Source of the DNA: Triplophysa rosa
Lineage: Eukaryota; Chordata; Actinopteri; Cypriniformes; Nemacheilidae
Assembly: GCF_024868665.1 (NCBI RefSeq)
Contig: NC_079906.1
Coordinates: forward strand, 11,046,833-11,110,832
Reading direction: 5' to 3'
DNA length: 64,000 bases
This document shows, piece after piece, positions 49,001-60,234 of the stretch. The translations under genes and the position numbers were made by a program. How positions within the stretch are numbered: position 1 is the first letter of the stretch; each line of letters opens with the position of its first letter. A model generated the notes under the pieces. It did not search any database. It saw only the letters and a list, made by a program, of their open reading frames with translations, and was not told the origin of the DNA.

Positions 49001-52000
49001 AGACACATGGAAACTTTTGAGGGCATTTCTGTTTCCACATGGGCTCGGAAAGTGGAGTTTCCACGTGAATGTGCAGCTCAGTGGGTGTACACTTACCAAA
49101 ATATTTTAGGTCTGTTTGCTAAGTCATCATTTTGAGCCGCACATTTTCTTGGACTCAAGTCAATGTTACAGTTCAACCACTTTGACAAAGTAAGGGCTCT
49201 TGTTTGTGGATAGCTGATACAAGACTTGCATTGTTTCAGGGCGGGACGTTTTAATTTAAAAAAAGTTATACTAGTATATTTTTATAGGCCTAACTGTACA
49301 TCAAGCCCTTGTCTCTCAAAGGAAATAAAAAATCATATAAAGGGACACTGCCCTGTCATTTTCCTCAAACAGCATTGAAGTTCACCCATTCACACTCATG
49401 TTATTCAAGATCTTTCTTCTGTGGAAGACAAAAGAAGATATTTTGAGAAATGTCTCAGTGGTTTTGTGTTCATACAATGGAAATCAACGGGGACCAGTGT
49501 TGTTCGGGTACCAACATTCTTCAAAATATCTTCTTTTGTGTTCTGCAGATCAAAGTCATGCAGGTTTGGAATGACACGAGAGTGAATAAATGATCAAATA
49601 ATTTCCATTTTTAGGTGAACTATCCATTTGTTTAAGACCTACATCTGAAATCTATTCATTCAAATGTCCGTGTCAACTTCAAGAACATCTTCTTTTAGAA
49701 ATCCACAAAATTTTTGAAGCACACTATTGAAATACTGATGAATGAATGTATGTGGTCAAAACCAAAACGTTCCTATATATTCATGTTCCACAGACGAGTG
49801 AAACTTACAGGCGTCTCAACAATAACAAAACCACTTCATTGTCAAAGATGTCAGGGTTGGAAAAACTGATTGCAATGAATGGGACCTGAATTAGTGGCTG
49901 GGGAGGTCAAACTCAGCGTTTTTAAAATTAGCTCTTTTCCAGCGGGACTGTACTGTAGCCAAATGAATTCAATGTGTTTCAAACGGCTGCCGTCTTGAAA
50001 AAGCCCCTTCAGAGGAGGTTCACTACAGTGGAAGTTTGATATATTTTCACAAAATCAATGAACCAAGTAATTTATGTGTGTAGACAGTAGACAACACTCC
50101 AATGCAAACATGTCAACAGAAATGGGAGGAAAGTATTTATCTTGTTCTATGCACATAAAATGATTTTTCCTGAACACCGTTTTAAACCACTCAAAAAAGG
50201 ACTTCAGCAATAAAAACACTTGGAGTACAGGCAGATAAAAATGACAGCATTGAAGCTGTGGAGAAAAGTCTTTGTCACTTGTGACTGATTGGTCTCCGGG
50301 GGAAAGAAGGATGGAAATACTGCATTCCCGTTTCTTACACCCAATCCAAGCCCAGATTAATGCTTTGAAACAGTAAAGGCCTTGCTATAACACTTCATGC
50401 AATGTAAAGAATGTATCCTCAAATTTAGATTCATTTTATACTGAAAAATAACACCAGCTGTCATTAAACAGAACATCACACCGAAAAACTCAATAACCTA
50501 TTTGGAGATGCAGAGGACAGTAAACTAACATTCACAGTTATGATTAAGGTAGCCCTTTTAATTTTTAGAAAACTAATCAGGTGGTCTTGATTAGAAAATA
50601 TGTTCATGATAATTGCATTATACGCATGTATTTGTTCAACTTTACAGTGTAAAAGCTGGCAGTAAATTGTGATTCTTCTCCGTTCTTGTACTGTTTAATT
50701 TATACAGTGCAAAAGTGTATTTTTAAAGGAAAAGTTCACCCAAAAATTTAAATCATGTCATTATTTACTCACTCGCAGGCAATCCAAACCAGTACAGACT
50801 TTCTTTCTTGTTATGTCATGATGGTCGGCACAAGTGTGTCAGAATTTACAGAATTTACCAAATCTGACATCTATTATTTATTTTTGTGTTTCGCTGAAAG
50901 AAGGTAATACAGGTTAAAAAGGGCATTCCCTTACGATGAAAGAACTTTCATTTCTTTTAAAGGAATGAAAAATGAAAATTACGTGTTTATGACTGAACAC
51001 AAGCCGAAAACATTATTCTGCCTCTTCCTTGCATTGTAATGGCATTGGATACCCCATTTCTCCACAAGGTTAATAAATGTCCTTTGAAGCCAAACAACAA
51101 TTAATCGTGGTTAATTGCATCCAGAATAGACGTTTGTACTGTGCATATTCCCTAAACTTTTTACTATTCATAAAAACAGAGTTCATAAAAATACACGCAT
51201 GCATATATTTAAGAAAAAAAGAAAAAAAAACATTTATATATAATTTAATTTATTGTTAAATATAAATAAATACATGTAACTGTTTCCTAAATATGTATGT
51301 ATGTGTATGTAAATGTGTTTTTCTAAATACAAAATTATTATGCCCAGTACACAGACATATATTATGTAAACACAAACTCTCCACAGTTTCAACCATCCAG
51401 ACCGTTTTAAATGAATGGTAATTCCATTTGCTCATGTCTCTGAAAAAAGACACAGATTCATACCAAGGTCAACATAATGGGAACAGAATATTCCAGACTT
51501 AAGCGTTTTGAGGACTTGCGTAGGACCCATTGCCAAACATATTGCCAGGCAATTCTCTGCAGAAGCATTACACCATTGCCCGGCAGCCTGGAGAACCCAG
51601 AGAAAGCCAAGCTAATATTTCTTCGAGATGAAACTGGGACACTGTTTTCTCACCCTACAAATTATTTAACATCATCTTGTAAAAATTATTGTTCAAGATT
51701 TTCGTGGATGTGGATTTATGGATAGAACATTTCTATTCTCTTCCTTTAGATATTTCAATTTCTATAATGCTTTATACATACCTTTTAGAATTGCATGGGG
51801 CTTTTGTCATCTGTGGACTATACAGCTGATGTACACATGAAAACGAACTAAAATGCTCATGTAGTGTACATTTTACATTTACGCATTTGGCAGACGCTTT
51901 TATCATTGCATTGTATTGTACATTGTGTTTCTGACTATGTAAATGACTTAAAGCCTCAGTGAAATCAAAATGAAAGTTTTCTCTTTTTATAAAAATGAGT

Positions 52001-55000
52001 TAGCCTTAAGGACGTCAATAAACTGATATGCTCCTACGCGCTGACAAAATTCCCGTTTAGAAGATATAAGCGCTCAAAACTGACTGGCAGGTACGCTCAA
52101 AAAAATCTAGAAATTCCATGACATCACGCTACACTTCAGCCTCTCATCCAATCAAATCCGCTTTAGAATCCGAAGAGTCCCGCCCCCTTCACTATGAGAG
52201 CAAATCAGCCACTTGTTCGCACATTTATTATGTCCTACATGGTGAATGAGATGGGGGATGATCCAGACAGTGTAACCATTAACATTAAAGTCTTAATTTC
52301 GCGTTAGTGTCCTCTGCAGTTCAGAGACATGATAGCACAGAGCTGATCATTTCCACGGTCATACGCACAAATCCACTGAGAAAGCAACACGTATCTGACC
52401 CATTTCAAGTCTACACAAATGTTGTATGTTAAGGGTCGTGTCGCCAGTGGCAGCGCCAGTGTCACTCACCAACGTAAATAACAAGCTTCAAACGACTCAT
52501 CACTGGTCTCACTGATCTTCCTATTCTTTTCGATAGACTTTTACACACCTGTGGCTACTACGCTGTTAAATGCAGCTTTGCCAGGCTGACTGTGTGCTAC
52601 GCTACTGGTTATTTGAAAAGGGGGCGGGGTCACTCGATATGTCTCTCAAATAATGCTGCGCGTTCCAAGGCATCGCAGTGGGCCTTTAAATGTTTTGGAA
52701 ATCTTTATCACATTTCACTATGTGAACTCCAAAAACTGTGTAAACTATAAAATGCCATTGCAAACCTAACTGCATTATGGATGGAAAAACTCTGCATCTT
52801 AACCGTTCTCTTGTAAAGAAAGTACTGAAATGCCTGTAACTCAAAGCAGAGGAAAAGCTCTTGTGAATGTAATGGAATAATTTAGAGCAAGATGCTGTGG
52901 CTATTGCGGTCTGTAAGGATTGTGTGTGCGTTATTAATGCACAGTTGTAGTGAAAGCTGCCACATCACGTTACTCTCTAGCACAAAAGAGCACATGAGAT
53001 CAGTTCATAGCTGCGGTACTCCAATATTGCTGCGTGTGTCTTCTGAATCCTATGGTCTGGATAGTGGACAAGCCACGAAAAAGAGAACGGGGCTGGTTGT
53101 CACATCCTGCAGTCAATGTATTACACATGTTTTTTGAAGACTTAATGAGTCTCTGTAGTGCATGCTTTAAACTCTTAACTTTTAAAATAGATCTTGAATA
53201 TCTCCCTGTTATTAGGAAAACAGCCAGGAAAGTTTATATAACTTAATCGCAGCGCATGTTGTTACTGCAGTTGGACTTGAGATACATCACATGTGGCAAC
53301 AGTCTCTCGTCATAGACATCTGTCTCACCTCAGGCTGTATTGCTTTAAATACAGGAGCATCCATCAAAGTGATCTGACTCTGCAAAGAAAAACATTACAC
53401 TGTTAAACAATTTTCAAGAGCACTATTCATTTCTTTGGCTAAAAGGTTTTATTTTTTGCAGTGGAAAGTTACAAATTGCATCTTAAATGGAGCAAACTGG
53501 GTTGCAATAATCAATGAACAGACAATGAAACACTTCCCATCCTCCAAAAAATTTAGTTTGTGCACATGTACTCACAGCAAACTCCTCAGGTGTCACTTTG
53601 AGCATGTCAAACACCACCGCATCAAAACTCTTAGCAGAGTCCAAGCTCCGTCCATCCAGAGACTCTGAACTGCTGCTGTCCTGCAGACACAGCAGAGATA
53701 AACTACACATTTTAGCAGCCCTAAGGTTTCACACATCTATAAAATCCATATAGGCCAAAATCCACAGCCAGTTCAGCTCTTCCTGTGGATACCGAACCAG
53801 CTTCATTACAACTGCCTGAATGATTTGATTGCATTTGATTATTCGTCACAGATGTAAAAGTGGACGAGAACGTTCACTTCCATATCACTTCCGTTAATTT
53901 ATTAACAGGCGACGTGCCAAAGCAGCCCGTAATGTGATTAAAGTCAGACCAAAACAGACCACATGGCAAAGACAGAATAGGAAATAATAGTCACTATAAA
54001 AAGGATACAGTTTCAGACAGATCCTTTGACGTTTCTGATTGCATTGAGTGTATTATCTATATTTATACTGAAAACTATTAGCTTAAAAATCTCATTTGAA
54101 TCTCGTCTTCCCTGTAATTGGCGGAAGTCTCCTTTATGCCTTTATAGAAGGTCAATAATGTTCGGTTTAATAGCATCGAGTTCTTAGATACACGGTATAT
54201 GTGTTTAAGGGACAGTTCACCCCAAAATAAAAATTGTGTCAACATTTACTCACATTAAAAAATGTATTTGTTCTAATGAACACAGAGAAAGATATTTGGA
54301 AGAATGCTTGTAACCAAACAGTTCTTGGCCACCATTGACTACCATAATAGGAAAAATTACAATGTTAGTCAAAAGTGCCGCAGAACTTTTTGCTTTCCAA
54401 CATTCTTCAAAATATCTTCTTCTGTGTTCAACAGAACAAGAAATTTATAAAGCATTTTTCCTACTGTTCCTTTAAACAATACTGTGAAACCACTGAGCTA
54501 TTATAAGTCAAATATGATTTACACTGAACAAAATTATAAATGCAACACTTTTGTTTTTGCCCCCATTTTGGGGGTAAATAACTACAAAAGGCAAAGGAGA
54601 AGTGCTCACTAACACAGATTTAGACAGATTTGTAAACAATATTTGAGAGAAATAGGCCTTTTGTGTACATAGAAAAAGTCTTAGATCTTTGAGTTCAGCT
54701 CATGAAAAATGGGGGCAAAAACAAAAGTGTTGCGTTTATAATTTTGGTCAGTGTATATTAATATTACAAACTGAAATTGTTACAAAACTTAGGACATGGA
54801 CAGTTGTTCTGTTTACTGTTTAACTAAAAACATTTTCTTATAAATATCTTAGGTATATATCCTTATTTTTGGCTTTTCTATTTGTTGTACAGCTGACAAA
54901 AATGAAATCACTGTGTCAGTCTACATCATAAAACAAACCAACTAAAACTTCGCTTTGCTTAAAAACACAGCTGTTTTAATACATGAAATGAATTTGTGTG

Positions 55001-56136
55001 CTGTTACACTTCTGCACACTCAGCAAGCAAACTCAGCAAGCAAAAACCATGGCTGTGTCCGAAATAGCCCCCTATACCCTAATATAGTGCACTATTTGAG
55101 GGGACATCCATTTTTAGTGGTGTCCGAATTCATAGTGGACCTTATTGAGTGCACTCATTCAATCCCATGACGCATCATAATATTGAGTGTACAACCGATG
55201 TACACTCACGGCTAGCTGCTAGTCATCTATCTTGATGCTCGTGCTGAATGAATTCCCGTGTCTCGGCAGAAGATGGCGCCCCCAGCATTTCCAGTGCACC
55301 GCACCGAGTGTCCGAATTTAGTCACTTGTTTCACCCGCTTAAAGTGGACAATATTAGTGAACTAATGTAGTGAATAGTGAATGAGCGTACAGTGGGCGAT
55401 TTCGGACACAGCCCATGTGATATCTTATAAGCTGTATTCTACAGTCTTTGAAAAGCCTAAACAGCGCCCCCACTCTTCACAGACTGCCATCACACCTTCT
55501 GAAATACAAAATGTATATAGTTGGCAGTTATGCATCTGGTGCATCTTCATATTTATAAGAGCTCTAATCCTAGGATGTGACAATTGAATGGTTATGAGTA
55601 CAATAATAGCTTTTGTTGCATGATTTTGCTGTTTTCCACCGTTAATGGTTCATGCTTAACAGTTCTTGACGTTTAGTTCAATAAAATGTGTGCCTTGAAT
55701 GCACTGTAAGTTGCCAAATGTTAATAAATATTTAATAAATGCTTTTATTAAAGTGTTTTAAATATTCAGAGTGATGGCCTATCATTCAGCATTTATGAAA
55801 TATTGAATCGAGTTTAAATCATTTTATTGTGTTTAAAGAGAAAGCCCATGGAGTGATATGAGAGGCCTAAAACTAGCATTGTGTTGGTAATCGGTAGCCT
55901 GGGACAACCGGAAATTATAGCGTTTAGAACAGTTATACAAAAACATCTGATCATAGAATGCCAACTGACCAATGTGAATCAAGCATTCCTAAGTGCTTTC
56001 TAATAAATAACTGTACATTTCAGCACATATGTTTTTAAAGCTGAAAGCATTAGTATGCACATGGGATGTGTTTGGGTACCTGTGTGTGGCCAGAGGTGAT
56101 GCTGATGCTGGCAGGGAGCCCATTCCTCCTGTACAT
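30932..56136 (-). CDS. ralgps1: Ral GEF with PH domain and SH3-binding motif 1, N-terminal part (seven coding exons)
   Basis: Coding exons in gene order are 56136-56080, 53680-53576, 53379-53329, 47021-46938, 44874-44785, 43324-43232 and 31058-30932. All have GT-AG junctions, and the joined frame is open for 202 codons plus one base. The product starts [19 protein letters not shown] and then enters a RasGEF (CDC25-homology) domain with [38 protein letters not shown] and [20 protein letters not shown]. RalGPS proteins are guanine-nucleotide exchange factors for the small GTPase Ral; the PxxP motif and C-terminal PH domain bind SH3 adaptors and membrane lipids (family knowledge). Those parts and the end of the GEF domain are not in this window. 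Assignment to ralgps1 rather than ralgps2 rests on the N-terminus, the EEFASQ and REILTAQ matches and the nested angptl2; ANGPTL1 sits in RALGPS2 in the same way. Confidence 0.93.
32263..32514. mobile_element. Type B TTAA MITE in duplication copy 1
   Basis: TTAA is at 32259-32262 and 32515-32518; the ends are TAGGATAGTTAACAC and GTGTGAACTATCCCT. The same insertion is at 36822-37073 in copy 2, so it predates the duplication or allelic split. Confidence 0.8.
33210..33236. repeat. (GT)n microsatellite (also at about 37770-37794)
   Basis: This is a short GTGTGT run inside the duplicated segment, present in both copies. Confidence 0.8.
35818..35818. other. Ambiguous base N at the duplication junction
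   Basis: This is the only non-ACGT character noticed in the window. It lies exactly between the two 4.55 kb copies and so marks an assembly join rather than a random miscall. Confidence 0.98.
35819..40370 (+). repeat. 4.55 kb direct duplication, copy 2
   Basis: The second copy of 31260-35817 is in the same orientation and very similar along its full length. Sequence after 40370 (GCAAGTATAC onward) continues naturally from the repeat end, and sequence before 31260 is unique. This pattern fits two alleles laid end to end. Confidence 0.95.
36822..37073. mobile_element. Type B TTAA MITE in duplication copy 2
   Basis: This is the counterpart of 32263-32514, with TTAA on both sides (36818-36821 and 37074-37077). 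Confidence 0.8.
40609..41195. mobile_element. MITE with CTGTAAAAAATT ends inside a TATACTT-rich repeat
   Basis: Left ACTGTAAAAAATTATTCAG and right GAACAATTTTTTTACAATG are inverted repeats. The surrounding 40090-41400 is an AT-rich repeat with many AAGTATACTT-like motifs. Part of that host repeat is also present at 35540-35817 because of the duplication. Confidence 0.5.
41400..43231. other. ralgps1 intron, nothing recognised
   Basis: AT-rich non-coding DNA. Overlapping frames near 41732-42064 on both strands have no recognisable domain. Confidence 0.5.
43232..43324 (-). CDS. ralgps1: ralgps1 coding exon, residues 130-160
   Basis: 93 nt (31 codons, phase 0) encode [20 protein letters not shown] and then [11 protein letters not shown], matching the RasGEF core where the LNN(L/F) helix contacts the GTPase. 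The acceptor TTGATAG ends at 43325 and is purine-richer than usual. The donor GTAAGT begins at 43231. Confidence 0.95.
44785..44874 (-). CDS. ralgps1: ralgps1 coding exon, residues 100-129
   Basis: 90 nt encode [20 protein letters not shown] and then [10 protein letters not shown]. This is the conserved RasGEF segment with the VREIL helix. The acceptor CTCTCAG ends at 44875 and the donor GTGAGA begins at 44784. Confidence 0.96.
46321..46750. mobile_element. Type B TTAA MITE, longer variant
   Basis: It is flanked by TTAA at 46317-46320 and 46751-46754. Large inverted halves carry CACAGAGAAAGATATATGGA and its inverse. It lies about 190 bp from the ralgps1 exon at 46938. Confidence 0.75.
46938..47021 (-). 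CDS. ralgps1: ralgps1 coding exon, residues 72-99
   Basis: 84 nt (28 codons, phase 0) encode [20 protein letters not shown] and then AFTRRFNQ. The acceptor is ATGTAG ending at 47022 and the donor GTAAGA begins at 46937. A Tc1-like element sits about 200 bp upstream in the flanking intron. Confidence 0.95.
47226..48785 (+). mobile_element. Tc1/mariner-like transposon, 1560 bp, inactive
   Basis: TA target duplications are at 47224-47225 and 48786-48787. The termini are CAGTGAGGGAAATAAGTATT and its inverse, with TIRs of about 210 bp. Each TIR has the outer motif and a second inner copy (left inner near 47403), the IR/DR layout of fish Tc1 elements. The interior is a dead transposase. It sits in the ralgps1 intron next to the exon at 46938-47021, in the orientation opposite to the gene. 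Confidence 0.92.
47590..48565 (+). pseudogene. Broken Tc1-like transposase
   Basis: The reading frame begins ATGGTCCAGACCAAA with a TAG two codons later. It continues in pieces that look like the paired helix-turn-helix start ([14 protein letters not shown]) and [12 protein letters not shown], then the catalytic region, with several stops and frameshifts. It encodes no active enzyme. Confidence 0.8.
49362..49634. mobile_element. Type B TTAA MITE copy
   Basis: It has AAGTTCACCCATTCACACTC at the left, palindromic AAAGAAGATATTTTGAGAAA / AAAATATCTTCTTTTGTG, and TAGGTGAACTATCC at the right. Confidence 0.65.
50727..50956. mobile_element. Type B-like MITE, degraded
   Basis: It starts AGGAAAAGTTCACCCAAAAA after TTAA (50723-50726) with ATTTACTCACTC following. 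The right half is eroded. Confidence 0.5.
51952..52685. mobile_element. 734 bp element flanked by TTAA
   Basis: TTAA is at 51948-51951 and 52686-52689. The ends AGCCTCAGTG and GCAGTGGGCCT are imperfect inverted repeats. The inner part is moderately GC-rich, with CCAATCAAATCCGC and GGGGGCGGGGTCACTC. It is unrelated to type B apart from the TTAA target. No open frame of note. Confidence 0.5.
53329..53379 (-). CDS. ralgps1: ralgps1 coding exon, residues 55-71
   Basis: This 51 nt microexon (17 codons, phase 0) encodes [17 protein letters not shown]. The acceptor TTTGCAG ends at 53380 and the donor GTGAGA begins at 53328. It is too short for an ORF scan and was found from the protein match. Confidence 0.95.
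53576..53680 (-). CDS. ralgps1: ralgps1 coding exon, residues 20-54
   Basis: The acceptor TCTGCAG ends at 53681 and the donor GTGAGT begins at 53575. The 105 nt (35 codons, phase 0 both ends) encode [17 protein letters not shown] followed by [18 protein letters not shown], the entry to the RasGEF domain. Confidence 0.95.
54209..54471. mobile_element. Type B TTAA MITE copy
   Basis: TTAA is at 54205-54208 and 54472-54475. It starts GGGACAGTTCACCCC and contains CACAGAGAAAGATATTTGGA and AAAATATCTTCTTCTGTG. Confidence 0.75.
54522..54753. mobile_element. Tc1/mariner-type MITE, 232 bp
   Basis: TA flanks both ends (54520-54521 and 54754-54755). The termini CACTGAACAAAATTATAAAT and ATTATAAT..GGTCAGTG-type sequences are inverted, with inner TTTTGTTTTTGCCCCCATTT repeated in inverse. 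It has no coding capacity. Confidence 0.8.
55052..55412. mobile_element. MITE with GCTGTGTCCGAAAT ends
   Basis: Left GCTGTGTCCGAAATAGCC and right GGCGATTTCGGACACAGC are inverted repeats, with CCATG on both sides (55047-55051 and 55413-55417). The superfamily is not assigned. It lies in ralgps1 intron 1 of the coding part. Confidence 0.75.
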
Positions 56137-56145
56137 GCTCTCAGC
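56080..56145 (-). CDS. ralgps1: ralgps1 exon with the start codon (residues 1-19)
   Basis: On the minus strand an acceptor (TTCTCTACAG) ends at 56146, nine bases before the ATG at 56136-56134. The exon encodes [19 protein letters not shown] and ends at 56080 before GTACCC. Human RALGPS1 begins with a closely similar MYKRNG sequence, which supports this start. Confidence 0.88.
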
Positions 56146-56978
56146 CTGTAGAGAAGATCCAGATCACAGCCAATCTCAGCTGCTCACCCCCACACATGAT
56201 CTCTCAGCCATCCCTGAAACACACACAAACACATTTAACAAGTCTACACCATTTTCACACCATGTGATTGTACTTTAGGAAAGATGTAGTATATTAAACC
56301 TATAAAACACAAAGTATGATGAAGATTGAGGATGTCAAAGGATTGAATAATTAAAACAATAGATATTATATTATACTAGTATTGTATATTTGTTTTGATA
56401 TCAAAAGCAGTTTTAACAATTTAGTTATTTACGAATAGTAAGAGAGCAAAACAATAGCGGTACATATGGTCACTTAGTGCAGAAACCGTAGTAGAACATT
56501 TCTGCATATACTGTATAGACGCAGCTTCTTGTCAGCTTCAGTTTTTTTTTACCAATAAATGCTTTTAGTTTTAAAGTGAATGCTTGTGGGGGAAAAAATG
56601 ACAATTTTACTAACATAAAAAAACGGTTCCATGATGATATCCACTATAATATGCTTTAAAAGCAGGGTAAACACAACAAGCTGCAATGCTTAAAATAGCC
56701 AGAAGAGGGAGGTCTTCACCACAACTTCACCCTCTTTTTTCTTTATATGGGATACATTTTGCTTCTCATATGTCCTATATTTAGCCTGCCAGCCATTTCT
56801 TGTTTAAATGAGCCAATGAGAAATATCCTATTGCCCAAAAATGAAATGAGTTGTGGTTGGCTGCATTAAAATTCAGCAAAAAGGTCTCTTCCTGTGTAAG
56901 TCAAAGGTCTGGCTACGCAGGACTAATACACAACAAGCAACAATAATATAGAAGAATAATACGCAGAGATTTTCATAC

Positions 56979-57066
56979 CCATTTTGTTATGCCAGATCTT
57001 TCACATGGCTAATATCTGTGTGATGGGGTTGATAAGGAGGCCATTCCAATCTGTGGTGCTGTAATA
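56979..57066 (-). other. ralgps1: Candidate 5'UTR exon of ralgps1
   Basis: On the minus strand TGTTTTCCAG ends at 57067 and an 88 nt segment runs to a donor (ATGG then GTATGA) at 56979/56978. It lies 834 bp upstream of the exon bearing the ATG. It contains an ATG followed directly by TGA, so it cannot extend the protein. It is flanked by good splice signals and lies in otherwise plain sequence. Evidence is limited to position and splice sites. Confidence 0.35.
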
Positions 57067-57705
57067 CTGGAAAACAGAGAACAAAATAACAATGTTATTG
57101 TGAGCTTAATAGATGTTTTATGATTCTTTATGATTGTAGAAGCAATCGGTGGTTAGCAGTGGAACATAAACATTTAGTTCCTTTTGTGTAATCAAGGTTG
57201 GTTTCTAAAAGGGGTCATATGGCGCAAATACGTGTTTTTCTGTGTCTTTCGTGTGTTATAAGTTGCCCACGCATGTATTAGACGTGTAAAATTGCAAAAA
57301 TGAAAGTGTCGTAACAAAATATGCATTCTAGTGAATTGAAGCCACCATTAAAATGCTATCAGTCATAGAAAAGCTTCTAGTCTGTTTTTTTCTCACTTGC
57401 AAACTACAATAAAAGTTTACTTCTATGTTCATGAGATTTTGGTAGACTGGTTTTCACACTGAAATAATATTAAATTGTACTGCAGGTTATTTTTTTAAAG
57501 TGGTACGTTTTACAAGTATTACCATGCTTTAGTTACAATATATACAATAAAATATGCAATATGCAGATGCACTACAGCGCCCCCTACTGTCTTCTATAGA
57601 TATGTGCAATAACTGCGATGATCTTAAACCATCGCGATGAGGTCAAACAATCGCGATGAGACAATTATTTAATAATCGTGACAGCCCTATTTAAATTTCA
57701 TGACT

Positions 57706-57988
57706 TTTTTAAAGAACAATTTTAAAAAATCATTTCAAACCTGTACGAGTTTCTGTCTTCTGCAGAACACAAAAGAATATATTTCGAAGACAACGGCGGT
57801 ACTCATTCACTTCTATTGTATGGACACAAAACCAATGTTAGTCAATGGGTAATTCCATCATTTGGTTACCAGCATTATTCAAAATATCTTCTTTTGTTTT
57901 CTGCATTAGAAAGAATGTCATGCAGGTTTGAAATGACAAGAGGTTGAGTAAAAAATGACAGAATTTTCATTTCTGGGTGAACTATCAC
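57706..57988. mobile_element. Type B TTAA MITE copy
   Basis: It has palindromic AACACAAAAGAATATATTTC and AAAATATCTTCTTTTGTT and ends GGGTGAACTATCACT then TTAA (57989-57992). Confidence 0.7.
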
Positions 57989-57992
57989 TTTA

Positions 57993-59514
57993 ATATACCA
58001 TTTAAATAAGGTGACATACATTCACCCCCTAAACTGTATTACAGAGTAACCTACCGTGTATGTCTCCTAAGGTGTACGTTAGGACAACAGCAAAGACTTA
58101 AAATACATGATAAAATATAAAAAATAAATATGTATTTATCTACATGCTGATTCTAAAACAAAAGAGCACGAGTCAACATATTACACGCAGCCTACATTTT
58201 GAGAGGACACTACTAGGTTATGTTATTAAAAAAATAAACACACCACCTGTATCTTTACATCAGCAGAATTTAACTTGAGAAAATTTGAAGTATTCAGTCA
58301 AAACTCATGAACACTCACGTTTGTTGACCACAAGCAGGCCTGCATTTCTTTATTTGTCTGTATGGCTTCCTAGTGGCCCACATTATACATACACATCACA
58401 CCAATTGTGTCCAGACTTATTTTTGGTGTGTCCTCTCATTTTCTTAATGCGTAAACGAATGTAATTAGCGAGAGCTGCAGGTTGCAGTGCATTTCACCAT
58501 GGCAAACACAGACAAAAGCAGTAACTACAACACAAGCAGAGCTGTGAAGCTCACCTTAACTGTGATTACGCATTGTTATCAACAAAACATACAAGCAAAC
58601 CTGCAAACGTTTAATTTTTATTGAGAAGAACAACAGGTAAGAAAAAACGTGTTTGTTATTCCTGTATCAAAACTATATTTGACACTCGACAGTCGTGCGC
58701 ATTGTTTTATATTTTTGTGAGGAAATGTTTTGATTTTATTTTTACATGCTATAACACCAAAAACACAAGAATAAGATGAATGTTTAATGGACTTTTTCAC
58801 ATTTCCTGGCTTCTCAGCAGCAGAAGTCGTCATAGTTGGGTAAACTTCTAAAGCGTTGAATAGGAGACTACCACATATTTTTTGTGCATTCTCATTTGCT
58901 CAAATAGCAAAAGAAAAACTCAAGGATAGTGTTTTTCACTACTTTCAACAAAATGACAAAAAGAAATGAAAGAGTCTGATAATGGCAGTCAAAGGAGAGA
59001 ATGAAGTCAAATTTACTGCGACTTCCAAGAAACAGCCTCGCATTAGCGTATACTATAGTACTATAGTGTTATAAACATACATATTTTTAGAATGAAAACG
59101 ACAAAAATGATTTTTACAATGCTGATGACCGTTGAACGCATCACAGTCTTGTGAAAAAGGTCCATACACTCAGTGGGTAAATGATAGATGTTTACTAGAT
59201 TATAATTCATAGACTAGTGGGAAGTTTTATTATTTTTGTCTCTCTATCTCAGCAACTGTCTCTATTTGACAGAAATGTATGCAAATTATAGTATTAACAG
59301 TGCGCAGGATTTTTAAATGATTCATCTCATCTGAATAATTACATTTTTCTCTGTTTTTTATGCGCATCGTCATTTTGCAACGCAGTGAATTTTCACTCAC
59401 TCCAGACTTTCTCCCTCCACACTATTCACAAAACAGAAAAACATAATTTTATGAAATAAAACGGGTATTGCGAATCACAGAGCAGACAAAGGCAGACGAG
59501 TGCTTCAAGGCACC
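57993..59514. other. Upstream region of ralgps1 and of the CYTH-like gene
   Basis: This is the divergent interval between the ralgps1 5' end and the + strand CYTH-like gene. No transposon or exon was recognised. Promoters of both genes are expected in or near it, by position only. Confidence 0.4.
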
Positions 59515-60234
59515 ATGCGGGTTCCAGTAAAGATGGAGTATGAGCTAGGGGAGCTGACAGAGGAGCGTCTGAGAGAAATGGGTGCCCGCTGTGTTGGAGA
59601 AACCTTAGACATAGAGTACTATTACGACACTGAGAGCTTCCAGCTGGCTTCTACACAGACCTGGTTAAATCAGCATGAGGGCCAGTGGGGGCTGATCCTG
59701 GCACAGAAGCAAGACATTAATCCATCTGTATCAGAAGAGACCAAAATGTCTGAAGAAGAGCAGAAAAGCAACATGGCTGACTCATCATCTCAGAAAAGAG
59801 AACAACCAGGCTTTCATCCTGAAAAAAGAAATACAGCTGACAGCGAGAATCTCACGTCCAAAAGCAAAGTTCAGAGTACATCTTCAGATGATATATCAGT
59901 AGGATCCGCATACACAGAGCTGAATGACCCATGCTCCATTATGATGCACATCACAAAATGTCTACAGCTTCCTCTGACACATGCTGAAGTACAAGACATG
60001 ACTATGAAGAACTTCTTGAGGACGGCCCAAATCAAGATTTATGACAGCTGGATGGGATCCAGGTCAGTGAAGTATTCTCTGCCTGGTGGCTTCATGTTGG
60101 CTTTGGATAGAAATTACAGAACTCCTACAGTAGCTTCCTCTGTGTTCCTGTCAATGGATGCAGATGTGCTCAACATCAGCACCGACCTCGAAAGGATGGA
60201 CCGGCTGCATAAAGACTTGGGCCTGAAACCAAAG
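59515..60234 (+). CDS. Exon 1 of the CYTH-like gene
   Basis: This is a 720 nt open frame with biased codon use, the longest non-TE frame in the right 10 kb. GTG at 59500 lies in the same frame, but the ATG at 59515 is the natural eukaryotic start. The exon ends at a GC dinucleotide with otherwise good donor consensus (AAAG/GCAAGC). Confidence 0.65.
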
